Shown: piece by piece, positions 1-6,023 of the stretch
Layout of the letters: each line of letters begins with the position of its first letter
Numbering within the stretch: position 1 is the first letter of the stretch
From: Deltaproteobacteria bacterium
GTDB taxonomy: Bacteria; Desulfobacterota; Desulfobacteria; Desulfobacterales; Desulfatirhabdiaceae
Direction: 5' to 3'
Length of the DNA stretch: 6,827 nt
NCBI GenBank assembly: GCA_026388755.1
Contig: JAPLJE010000484.1
Span: forward strand, 1-6,827
Position numbers and translations under genes: made by a program
Notes under the pieces: model-generated
What the model saw: only the letters and a program-made list of their open reading frames with translations
Databases searched by the model: none
Told to the model about the DNA's origin: nothing

Positions 1-1
1 C

Positions 2-898
2 TGCAAGAATGCCGAGCCGGATACTCCCATCTACCCGTATGTGTTTCCTATCCGCAACCGAGCCCGTCCACCGGTGGAATTGCCCATTCGGGCCGGGTAC
101 TACTGCATCGACACGTTCACACCCATAAGCGGCCATGCTTACGTTGCAGCACGTCGAGCCGTTGACTGTGCTCTTACCTGTGCGCACGAGCTTCTTTCCG
201 GCAGACGAACAACTTACGCGCTGGTACGCCCCCCCGGCCACCACGCCGAACGGAGCTTTTTTGGCGGATTCTGCTATTTCAACAATGCAGCCATTGCCGC
301 CCATCGCCTTAGCCAATTCGGGAAGGTCGCCATATTGGATATTGACTACCATCACGGCAACGGACAGCAGGACATCTTCTACCGTCGGAAAGATGTGCTG
401 ACGCTTTCGATTCACGGACACCCGCGCTTCGCGTATCCGTATTTCAGCGGGTTTGCCGACGAACGCGGCGAGGGAGAAGGGGCGGGATACAACGTAAATT
501 ACCCCCTTCCTGAGAAGATTGACGCCACAGATTACCTTAACACGCTGCGGATCGCCGTGGCCCGCGTTCGGGACTTCGGCGCCACTTACCTTGTCGTATG
601 CTTCGGATTGGATACAGCCAAAGGAGATCCTACCGGCACATGGGATCTCACGGGCCGGGACTTTACAACAATCGGCACGGAGATCGGCCGACTCCGGATG
701 CCATGCCTCGTGGTACAGGAGGGCGGCTACAACAACCGATCGATAGGACCCAATGCAAAGTGTTTCTTCCAGGGATTACTGTCCGGATTGGGCCAAGCGG
801 GTAGTCGGAGACAGTTAACCCCCGGCCCCAACACCAGCTGGCATGAGGGTCCGCACCGGACAGTTCACAGAGATCACCAGACCGAAGCAGGGAAATGA
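2..898 (+). CDS. Histone deacetylase / acetylpolyamine amidohydrolase family protein, 5'-truncated by window edge
   Basis: Zinc-dependent amidohydrolase of the class II HDAC/AcuC/APAH superfamily, which hydrolyses acetyl-amides such as acetylpolyamines or acetyl-lysine, normally in the cytoplasm. The frame is open to the left edge. The GTG at 41 lies inside the family-like stretch IYPYVFPIR, so it is not the true start; roughly 100 or more N-terminal residues are outside the window. Numbering from the codon at 41, the catalytic set is complete: RPPGHHA (63-69, tandem His 67/68), LDIDYHHGNG (99-108, zinc ligands D102 and H104), GLDTAKGDP (189-197, zinc ligand D191) and EGGY (227-230, catalytic Tyr230). 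The block before RPPGHH, with GYYC and a following TPIS, resembles the characterised Mycoplana ramosa acetylpolyamine amidohydrolase more than histone deacetylases, so a polyamine-type substrate is my inference. The last 35 or so residues (GSRRQLTPGP onward) extend past the usual family end and are polar and low-complexity. It ends in TGA with no clear terminator after it. Confidence 0.9.
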   Translation, partial: CKNAEPDTPIYPYVFPIRNRARPPVELPIRAGYYCIDTFTPISGHAYVAARRAVDCALTCAHELLSGRRTTYALVRPPGHHAERSFFGGFCYFNNAAIAAHRLSQFGKVAILDIDYHHGNGQQDIFYRRKDVLTLSIHGHPRFAYPYFSGFADERGEGEGAGYNVNYPLPEKIDATDYLNTLRIAVARVRDFGATYLVVCFGLDTAKGDPTGTWDLTGRDFTTIGTEIGRLRMPCLVVQEGGYNNRSIGPNAKCFFQGLLSGLGQAGSRRQLTPGPNTSWHEGPHRTVHRDHQTEAGK

Positions 899-932
899 AT
901 ATTCATCGAATTCGGAACATCATATTTAATTA

Positions 933-960
933 TTGACTTTTTTCTGTTCTGACAGATAAG
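933..960 (+). promoter_or_regulatory. Candidate sigma70-type promoter upstream of the NYN gene
   Basis: TTGACT (933-938, five of six matches to the -35 consensus) is followed after 16 nt by GATAAG (955-960, four of six matches to the -10). The surrounding stretch at about 915-945 is AT-rich, and this is the only gap before the NYN gene. It would give a leader of roughly 150 nt. The -10 is weak and the call rests on consensus matching only. Confidence 0.35.
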
Positions 961-1040
961 GGAATATGGCAAGAATCGTTGATCCGGGTTTTCTTCATCA
1001 TATCACCTAGAGAGGGAATCGTCGACATCCGACCATTTTT

Positions 1041-1076
1041 GCCGGCTCCGCTTCGCGGCGGCGCTCCTTTGGGCGC
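1041..1076 (+). other. Two adjacent GC-rich hairpins in the leader of the NYN gene
   Basis: Within the 217-nt non-coding gap 899-1115, CCGC-TTC-GCGG (1048-1058) forms a perfect 4-bp hairpin. Directly after it, GCGC-T-CC (1061-1067), loop TTT and GG-GCGC (1071-1076) can form a 6-bp stem with one bulged T. No T-tract follows, so this does not look like an intrinsic terminator for the upstream deacetylase gene. The block is much more GC-rich than the AT-rich DNA at 900-970. It could be a structured 5' leader or a REP-like scrap; I cannot distinguish these here. Confidence 0.3.
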
Positions 1077-1115
1077 GCATCTTTTCTATCAACCTCTTAG
1101 AGAATTGGAGTCATT

Positions 1116-1922
1116 TTGGTATCTCCACGAATACTCGCAAAAAATGAGTCCGAAGAGCCGACCCTTCGACTGGCAGTTTTAATTGACGCTGACAACGCTC
1201 AAGCAGCCGTCATTGAAGGTCTTCTTGCGGAAATCGCAAGGTTTGGGGAGGCGACCGTCAGGCGCATATACGGCGATTTCACGGCGCCAACAAGCTCCTC
1301 ATGGAAGAAGGTACTGCAGCGATACGCCATCAAGCCGGTTCAACAGTTTGCTTACACGACCGGCAAGAACGCCACGGACAGCACCTTGATCATCGATGCG
1401 ATGGATTTGCTATACACGCGAAAATTCGATGGCTTTTGCCTGATTACAAGCGACAGTGATTTCACGGGCCTTGCGATGCGATTGCGCGAAGAGGGCCTCA
1501 TGGTTCTGGGTTTTGGCGAAAAGAAAACACCGGAGGCGTTCCGCAATGCCTGCCATAAATTTGTGTTCACCGAAGTTCTGCGTCCGAGCACAGCGGCCGA
1601 GCCCGTCGACCAGCCGCAAAAAGTCAAGACCGAGAAAAAAACTGTTTCAGCTCAAACACCTGCCGAGACATCGGAGCCAAAACTGAAATTCCCCAAAAAG
1701 TTCATCCTGACCGCGCTTGAACAGTCAATTGACGATACCGGATGGGCGTATCTTGGGACCTTCTGGAACTATCTTAACAAGCTGCAGCCCGACTTTGACG
1801 CCAGGCTTTACGGTTACAAGAAGCTCTCGGATCTGGTCAAGACAAAGAAAGATCTCTTTGTCACAGAAGAGCGACAGGCGGTGGGGTCCAATCAGAAGGT
1901 TCTGTACCTTCGCGCGAAATAG
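1116..1922 (+). CDS. NYN (LabA/PIN-like) domain protein with C-terminal OST-HTH/LOTUS domain
   Basis: 268 residues, two domains. Residues about 19-155 are a NYN/LabA PIN-like fold: VLIDADN (21-27, acidic D24 and D26), RRIYGDF (49-55), the family block QQFAYTTGKNATD (76-88), a helix with D94, and ITSDSDF (110-116, D113 and D115). These Asp clusters match the metal-binding site expected of PIN/NYN ribonucleases. Residues about 156-190 are a charged Lys/Glu/Pro linker. Residues about 191-268 match OST-HTH/LOTUS (GWAYLGTFWNYL, then PDFDARLYGYKKLSDLV), a module linked to RNA binding. Nuclease action on RNA is known for NYN relatives; the target here is unknown. An in-frame TAG at 1098-1100 limits the start. 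The first usable start codon is TTG 1116, five nt after GGAG (1107-1110), and no ATG occurs before the conserved core. A methyltransferase gene follows after 43 nt with no terminator seen, so co-transcription is likely. Confidence 0.9.
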   Translation: MVSPRILAKNESEEPTLRLAVLIDADNAQAAVIEGLLAEIARFGEATVRRIYGDFTAPTSSSWKKVLQRYAIKPVQQFAYTTGKNATDSTLIIDAMDLLYTRKFDGFCLITSDSDFTGLAMRLREEGLMVLGFGEKKTPEAFRNACHKFVFTEVLRPSTAAEPVDQPQKVKTEKKTVSAQTPAETSEPKLKFPKKFILTALEQSIDDTGWAYLGTFWNYLNKLQPDFDARLYGYKKLSDLVKTKKDLFVTEERQAVGSNQKVLYLRAK

Positions 1923-1965
1923 TTATTTAACCCCTCCATCAAGCGTTCGGCACGAAAGAGCAAAC

Positions 1966-2772
1966 ATGAATAAAGCAGATGTTCACGGATACGATCATCG
2001 GGAAAACATACGACTGCAGGACCAGGCCTCAACCCTGGTCGAACTGTTGCACGCCGACACCTTCTATCCGGCAGGCAGCCGTGTTCTGGAAGCCGGCTGC
2101 GGCGTGGGCGCGCAAACCGTCACCCTTGCCGGGAACAGCCCGGATGCCAGGATTACTTCGGTTGATATATCCGGGGCCTCTGTCGCGGAAGCCAGAAGAA
2201 GGGTTGAATCGGCAGGCTTTACCAATGTACAATTTGAACAGGCGGATATTTTTAATATACCCTATGGGCCGGACGCATTCGACCACATTTTCGTCTGTTT
2301 CGTCCTGGAACATCTCTCGCGGCCCGTCGAGGCGCTGCAATTACTGAAAACCCATTTGAAGCCGGGCGGCACGATCACGGTCATCGAAGGAGACCATGGT
2401 TCCGCCTATTTTCATCCCGACAGCGAAGCAGCCCATCAAACGATTCAGAGTCAGGTTGAACTGCAACGGCGGGCCGGCGGCAATGCCATGGTCGGCAGAG
2501 AGCTTTATCCGCTGCTCCGCAGCGCAGGCTACGGAGCAATCCGTGTGTCTCCCCGAATGGTCTACGTTGATTCCAGCAGACCCGGACTGGTCGAAGGGTT
2601 CACGAAGAAGACATTCACGGCCATGATTGAAGGCGTCCGCGAATCGGCCATCCGGGCGGAAATCATTGAACCGCAGGTGTTTGAAAGCGGAATCCGGGAC
2701 CTATACCGAACAACGGAGCCGGACTTTTTTCAAGGCCACTGGAAACAAATGATTGCCGAACACGATGCTTAA
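1966..2772 (+). CDS. Class I SAM-dependent methyltransferase (UbiE/Methyltransf_11-like)
   Basis: 268 residues from the ATG at 1966, preceded by GAAAGAG (1954-1960) five nt upstream. A longer in-frame extension back to 1717 lies wholly inside the NYN gene and has no family character, so I reject it. Rossmann-type SAM motifs are in order: motif I VLEAGCGVGAQT (40-51), acidic ribose-binding loop VDIS (66-69), motif II area QADI (92-95), FDHIFVCFVLEHL (105-117) and LKPGGTITVIEGD (131-143). The stretch HGSAYFHPDSEAA (144-156) and the later block SPRMVYVDSSRPGLVEGF (195-212) look like conserved substrate-side elements of an orphan family I recall from Desulfobacterota and methanogens; its substrate is unknown to me. 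Residues after about DLYRTTEPD (245-253) look divergent from that family, where I remember an FCYTFFKG-like ending. It is probably transcribed with the NYN gene, and it converges on the kinase gene only 14 nt away. Confidence 0.88.
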   Translation: MNKADVHGYDHRENIRLQDQASTLVELLHADTFYPAGSRVLEAGCGVGAQTVTLAGNSPDARITSVDISGASVAEARRRVESAGFTNVQFEQADIFNIPYGPDAFDHIFVCFVLEHLSRPVEALQLLKTHLKPGGTITVIEGDHGSAYFHPDSEAAHQTIQSQVELQRRAGGNAMVGRELYPLLRSAGYGAIRVSPRMVYVDSSRPGLVEGFTKKTFTAMIEGVRESAIRAEIIEPQVFESGIRDLYRTTEPDFFQGHWKQMIAEHDA

Positions 2773-2786
2773 CCTGACTATCCGTG

Positions 2787-4109
2787 TCAGCAGACAGGTA
2801 TTCGAACGACAAAACAGGCACCGCCACCCGGCGCATCTTCAACATGAATCGATCCTTCATGGGCGGCTGCAATTTTCCGGCAGAGACTCAAACCTATGCC
2901 CACCCCGCCGGTTTCTCTGCTTCTGGAACCATCGATTCGGTAAAACGCTTCAAAAATGCGCTCTTTCTCGCTTTCAGGAACTCCCTGACCATGATCGCAT
3001 ACCAGAAGATCAACCCAATTTCCGTTTATTGCAACGGAGATTTCAACTGGATCCGAATCCCCAGATGAATGTTTCAGGGCGTTTTCAATGAGATTTTTCA
3101 ATAGAATCTTCATACGCGCCACATCAACGACCCAGTATAATCCAGCACTCTCCCGGGGCTTGAACCGAAGACGCATATTTTCTTCTTCAAATCCACCTGC
3201 AACGCTCTCAATAAGGGCATTGCAGGCAACACGCTCCTTTTTCAATTGACCATGAACCGTATCAAGCCTTGAACTTTCCAGCAGTTCCTCAATCATCCCA
3301 TCAAGCTCCCGAACGTCTTCCGCAATGCTGTCTCGAATGGTTTCCCAATCCGAAGATGGCATTTCAAGGGCCAGGCGGATCCGTGTGAGCGGAGTTCGCA
3401 GCTCATGACTGACATCCACAAGAAGCCTTTCCCTCCGGACCAGCATCTCCCGCACATGTCCGGTCATTTGATTAAAAGCCGCCCCAATCTCGGCAAATTC
3501 GTCACGATGACCAACACAGATGCGATAATCAATATTTCCGCGCCCCACCTCGATGATACCCGAAATAAGGACACTGAGAGGTTTCAGCAAAAGCCTCAAG
3601 AGCACAAAGCTTCCTCCGAGCACGGTCAGAATCAGCAGCAGGGCGATCATACCCATCTCATAATGAACCCATTGTATGGGCCCATTTGAAACTGAAACCG
3701 CATAGACAAACTCCCCGCGGGGTTCAAAATAAAACAATCGGCTTCCGATTCTTCCAGAATTGAATCCCTGTATAAAATGACCACCATTTTGTTCATAGTC
3801 TTCAAGGGACGGAAGGTCCGGGCTCGAACGCCATTCGATGTCCGGCCCCCAGATCTGGATATCCAGATCCAATCGTTTACAGAGGCTCTCAGCAATATTG
3901 ATAGATGGCGGGATACCGATTTCCCGGATTAGCGAATCCGCATATGCCTGAACATTGGCGACAATCGCAGACTTCAAAATAACGCGAGGTTTGATGACAT
4001 ACTTGAAACCTCCACCCAAAACAAGAACGATCAGCACGCAGGTAACTCCGTAAATCACCAGCAGACGCCAGTAAACCGAATGGGTACCATACCGCGTGCG
4101 CATGCTCAT
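2787..4109 (-). CDS. Two-component sensor histidine kinase (CpxA/RstB/EnvZ-like)
   Basis: 440-residue inner-membrane sensor kinase that autophosphorylates and passes phosphate to the regulator encoded just upstream. Domain order: short cytoplasmic N-terminus, TM1 about 13-34, extracytoplasmic sensor about 35-150, TM2 about 152-174, HAMP about 175-227, HisKA with H-box VDVSHELRTPLTR (231-243, phospho-accepting His235), then HATPase_c with N-box NLIENALKHS (339-348), G1 VCDHGQGVP (370-378), F-box FEAFYRIDGSR (386-396) and G2 GGVGIGLSL (401-409). All kinase motifs are intact. The SHELRTPLTR form of the H-box is typical of CpxA/RstB/EnvZ relatives. The sensor segment has no motif I recognise, so the signal is unknown. 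The start ATG (4109-4107) overlaps the TGA of the regulator gene by 4 nt, indicating translational coupling; an ATG two codons later is an alternative start. The gene is convergent with the methyltransferase. Confidence 0.95.
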   Translation of the reverse strand: MSMRTRYGTHSVYWRLLVIYGVTCVLIVLVLGGGFKYVIKPRVILKSAIVANVQAYADSLIREIGIPPSINIAESLCKRLDLDIQIWGPDIEWRSSPDLPSLEDYEQNGGHFIQGFNSGRIGSRLFYFEPRGEFVYAVSVSNGPIQWVHYEMGMIALLLILTVLGGSFVLLRLLLKPLSVLISGIIEVGRGNIDYRICVGHRDEFAEIGAAFNQMTGHVREMLVRRERLLVDVSHELRTPLTRIRLALEMPSSDWETIRDSIAEDVRELDGMIEELLESSRLDTVHGQLKKERVACNALIESVAGGFEEENMRLRFKPRESAGLYWVVDVARMKILLKNLIENALKHSSGDSDPVEISVAINGNWVDLLVCDHGQGVPESEKERIFEAFYRIDGSRSRETGGVGIGLSLCRKIAAAHEGSIHVEDAPGGGACFVVRIPVC

Positions 4110-4843
4110 CTTTCCACCGGAGGAATAAACAGATATCCTCCCCCGTATATCGTTCTGATGAAAACGGGGTGTTTGGGATCTTCTCCCAGTTTCTGGCGAA
4201 TACGACTGAGGGTGACATCAATCGTACGGGTAAACATATCCGCATTCATGCCTTTGACCTGATCGAGTATTTGATCACGGGTACGGATGACTCCGGAATG
4301 CACCATTAAATCTTTCAGGATTTCGAACTCCGACGATGAAAACTCCAGGTTCTCTCCGCGAAGACAAACCTCACGTCTTTCGACAAACAGCTCAAGATCC
4401 CCGGATCGAATGCATGCCGGCAAATTCGCAGTCCCGGATTCACTGCGCAGACTGGTGCGGCGCAACACTGCCTGTATCCGGGCTACCAGTTCGCGGGGTT
4501 CAAACGGTTTCGACAGATAATCATCCGCCCCAAGCTCCAGCCCTGCAATGCGGTCGTTCGGATCACCACGGGCTGTCAGCATGATCACCGGCAGTTCCGA
4601 CGTTTTCCGCAGTTTTCGCAGAAACTCAAACCCATTGGTTTCCGGCAGCATGTAATCCAAAATGATTATTTGGGGCTGAAACTTGGGAAGTTGAATCCAT
4701 GCCTCGGAAGGCGTCAGCACACCATGAACCTCAAATCCGTACTGGCTCATGAAATTCACAAGCAAGCGGTTCAGCTTTGCATCATCATCAACAACCAGGA
4801 CCCGGGGGTATGTGGCAGTGCCAGGGTTTGAAGCATTTTTCAT
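4106..4843 (-). CDS. OmpR/PhoB-family response regulator (CpxR-like)
   Basis: 245-residue DNA-binding response regulator, partner of the kinase that follows with a 4-nt overlap. The receiver domain (about 13-128) has VLVVDDD (15-21, acidic pocket D19/D20), ILDYMLP (61-67, phospho-acceptor D63), MLTAR (88-92, Thr90), GADDYLSKPF (105-114, Lys112) and a basic linker. The winged-helix effector domain (about 145-243) has the transactivation loop and recognition helix of the OmpR class (RTRDQIL at 187-193, RTIDVTLSRIRQKLGEDP at 206-223) and ends in the wing motif IRTIYGGGYLF (229-239). No Shine-Dalgarno sequence is visible before the ATG at 4843; the adjacent bases are a 12-bp palindrome and AT-rich DNA. 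Two CpxR-like direct repeats lie 22 and 93 nt upstream, so autoregulation is a reasonable inference. Family assignment is firm; the CpxR-like label rests on the partner H-box and the boxes. Confidence 0.95.
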   Translation of the reverse strand: MKNASNPGTATYPRVLVVDDDAKLNRLLVNFMSQYGFEVHGVLTPSEAWIQLPKFQPQIIILDYMLPETNGFEFLRKLRKTSELPVIMLTARGDPNDRIAGLELGADDYLSKPFEPRELVARIQAVLRRTSLRSESGTANLPACIRSGDLELFVERREVCLRGENLEFSSSEFEILKDLMVHSGVIRTRDQILDQVKGMNADMFTRTIDVTLSRIRQKLGEDPKHPVFIRTIYGGGYLFIPPVER

Positions 4844-4849
4844 AATGGA

Positions 4850-4861
4850 TGATAATTATCA
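4850..4861. repeat. Perfect 12-bp palindrome TGATAATTATCA next to the regulator start codon
   Basis: TGATAATTATCA reads identically on both strands and ends 6 nt before the response regulator ATG. It occupies the place where a Shine-Dalgarno sequence would be. Read on the minus strand, GATAAT (4860-4855) is a five-of-six match to a -10 box, with only a poor -35 (GATTGT) 17 nt upstream. It may therefore be a promoter element of a nearly leaderless mRNA or an operator. It resembles a Fur half-site but lacks the 7-1-7 spacing of a Fur box. Confidence 0.4.
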
Positions 4862-4864
4862 ATA

Positions 4865-4879
4865 TTTACCAGATTTTAC
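4865..4879 (-). promoter_or_regulatory. Perfect CpxR-type box GTAAA-N5-GTAAA upstream of the regulator operon
   Basis: On the plus strand the bases are TTTAC-CAGAT-TTTAC, which is GTAAA-ATCTG-GTAAA on the minus strand. It matches all ten specified positions of the enterobacterial CpxR consensus, and the 10-bp repeat is what a tandem OmpR-family dimer reads. It lies 22 nt upstream of the regulator start. Overlap with the promoter could mean either autorepression or activation; the sequence does not decide this. Confidence 0.55.
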
Positions 4880-4935
4880 AATCATATATTCCGGAACGGA
4901 TGGCTGATTCTTCTGAAGTATAAACAGGTTTCAGA

Positions 4936-4950
4936 GTTACATTTTTTTAC
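4936..4950 (-). promoter_or_regulatory. Second CpxR-like box GTAAA-N5-GTAAC in the divergent region
   Basis: On the plus strand this is GTTAC-ATTTT-TTTAC, or GTAAA-AAAAT-GTAAC on the minus strand, nine of ten positions of the same consensus and the same orientation as the box at 4865-4879. It lies about 93 nt from the regulator start and 128 nt from the divergent gene at 5079, so it could serve either side. Further single half-sites occur at 4991-4995 (GTTAC) and 5003-5007 (GTAAA). Confidence 0.45.
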
Positions 4951-5078
4951 AATCTGTTGCACGGCTGAAAAGATTTTCCAAACCGACCGTGTTACATCAT
5001 ACGTAAATGAATAATGGCTTTTTCACCCATATTTCTGTTGGATTAAATTTTCAACCTTAAACCACTAAAGGAGATAAA

Positions 5079-5501
5079 ATGAGAGCCATGCAAAGAGATA
5101 TCAAATACACAGTTCAAAATATGGATGCAGATAGAAAAGCAACTGTTGTTGCGATTCCATTCACGAATGCAAAAAAAAGTCAGGCCATTCCGGTCCGAGA
5201 AAGCCTGTCCTGGTTTTCGGGAAAAATGGAAGAAGAACTACAGGTCTTTGACAGATCGATATCCGCCTGGGAAACAGAGCTTGCCCTGGCGATTCTGGAC
5301 GATCTGGATGAACAGGTAATTGAACTTCGTTCGAAATTTCTCACAGCCATGCGGAATACGCAGCCCAAAATTCAGAATGCCGTTATTAACCAATGTGTTC
5401 AGGTGGCCAATCTGGCGCATATGATCGCATCCTGCCATCATCCGATACTCAGTCGTTGCAGAAATGGAAAATCAATTAATGCTTCTTGTCGATCAGACTG
5501 A
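5079..5501 (+). CDS. Uncharacterised 140-residue protein, divergent from the two-component operon
   Basis: I do not recognise this protein. The start is well supported: AAAGGAG (5067-5073) lies 5 nt before the ATG at 5079, the best ribosome binding site in this part of the window. The protein is soluble-looking, with no signal peptide or membrane segment. An N-terminal part (about 1-40) includes a short beta-like stretch KATVVAIPF (20-28). It is followed by a mostly helical, charged region (about 42-118: KMEEELQVFDRSISAWE, LAILDDLDEQVIELRSKF). The last 20 residues are basic and contain three cysteines (119, 127, 137). The final 26 nt overlap the 3' end of the convergent GNAT gene. It faces the two-component genes across a region with CpxR-like boxes, so regulation by that system is plausible. 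That it is translated is likely; its function is unknown. Confidence 0.65.
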   Translation: MRAMQRDIKYTVQNMDADRKATVVAIPFTNAKKSQAIPVRESLSWFSGKMEEELQVFDRSISAWETELALAILDDLDEQVIELRSKFLTAMRNTQPKIQNAVINQCVQVANLAHMIASCHHPILSRCRNGKSINASCRSD

Positions 5502-5958
5502 AATCATAAATTCCGGGGGAAGACCCTTCGATGGCCATGGCGCCCACGGCCCTGGCATAAAACCCGGCAGGACCGACGCCGCCGATGATTGCATAAGCAT
5601 ACCCGCCGTCCTTCATGGCGTGAAGACAGGAAAGCAGCAGCATCGTTCCCACCCCTTTTCCCATGGCATGTGCGGCCACACCTGTTGGACCGAAAAAATT
5701 CAGGCGGGTACAGTCGTAGCAGGCAAAACCGATCAGCGCATTGTCTTTCACAGCGATGAAGCAGGACGGGGGCCTTATTGCAAAGGCGGATTCACATTCC
5801 AGCGACCATGAGAGGGTGAAATGCTCTTTGACCCAGCCCAGTAACAGCGGCTTTTCCCAGACATTCGGACGACGGACCCGGACCCCGATCTTCTCCATTT
5901 TCTCCGTGTACCCGCTTAAATCGGGAATTTCGTACAACCGAACGAGCATGTCAGTCAT
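5476..5958 (-). CDS. GNAT-family N-acetyltransferase
   Basis: 160-residue acetyl-CoA-dependent acyltransferase, a complete single GNAT domain. The N-terminal part has VRRPNVWEKPLLLGWVKEHF (27-46). A beta hairpin follows (CFIAVKDNALIGFACYD, 66-82). The acetyl-CoA pyrophosphate loop is in GPTGVAAHAMGKGVGTMLL (90-108), and the C-terminal half has YAYAIIGGVGPAGFYARAVGA (120-140) and IEGSSPGIY (143-151). In the usual R/Q-x-x-G-x-G/A signature the first position is Met99 here, but GKGVG is intact. The conserved layout recalls an orphan GNAT family present in several anaerobes; I cannot name the acceptor substrate. The ATG at 5958 is chosen because AAGGAA lies about 8 nt upstream; the ATG three codons later is too far from it. 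It is the third gene of a probable leftward transcript, 65 nt after the lipoprotein gene, and its 3' end overlaps the convergent gene by 26 nt. Confidence 0.9.
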   Translation of the reverse strand: MTDMLVRLYEIPDLSGYTEKMEKIGVRVRRPNVWEKPLLLGWVKEHFTLSWSLECESAFAIRPPSCFIAVKDNALIGFACYDCTRLNFFGPTGVAAHAMGKGVGTMLLLSCLHAMKDGGYAYAIIGGVGPAGFYARAVGAMAIEGSSPGIYDFSLIDKKH

Positions 5959-6023
5959 TCATGGGTTTCCTTCACATCTTCACCGCAGGCAGACGATCGG
6001 CTATTGCCGCAGGTTAACCGGAA

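Noticed and set aside
979..1182. A 67-codon open frame in the gap before the NYN gene
   Set aside because: It has no convincing ribosome binding site, its composition follows the GC-rich hairpin block, and it runs into the NYN gene in another frame.
1717..1965. An 83-codon N-terminal extension of the methyltransferase frame, making a 351-residue protein
   Set aside because: It lies entirely within the NYN/OST-HTH coding region in another frame, has no family character, and the ATG at 1966 has its own ribosome binding site.
2773..2799. Inverted repeat CTGAC/GTCAG between the methyltransferase and kinase stop codons as a bidirectional terminator
   Set aside because: The stem is only 5 bp with a 7-nt loop and no T-tract follows on either strand.
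3405..3689. Plus-strand open frames inside the kinase gene as antisense genes
   Set aside because: They show no protein-like motifs and no ribosome binding sites; they look like shadows of the kinase coding strand.
4850..4861. A Fur box
   Set aside because: The palindrome is 6-0-6 and does not fit the 7-1-7 Fur pattern, and no iron-related gene is nearby.
4892..4916. GGAAC...TCTGA resembling a sigmaE promoter on the plus strand
   Set aside because: The spacer from GGAAC to TCTGA is 15 nt, about two shorter than the classical arrangement, and the following bases do not fit; too weak to claim.
5425..5811. An alternative plus-strand frame (MENQLMLLVDQTEIINSGG) as a frameshifted continuation of the unknown gene
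   Set aside because: Most of it is antisense to the well-supported GNAT gene, and nothing shows that the 5079 gene is disrupted.
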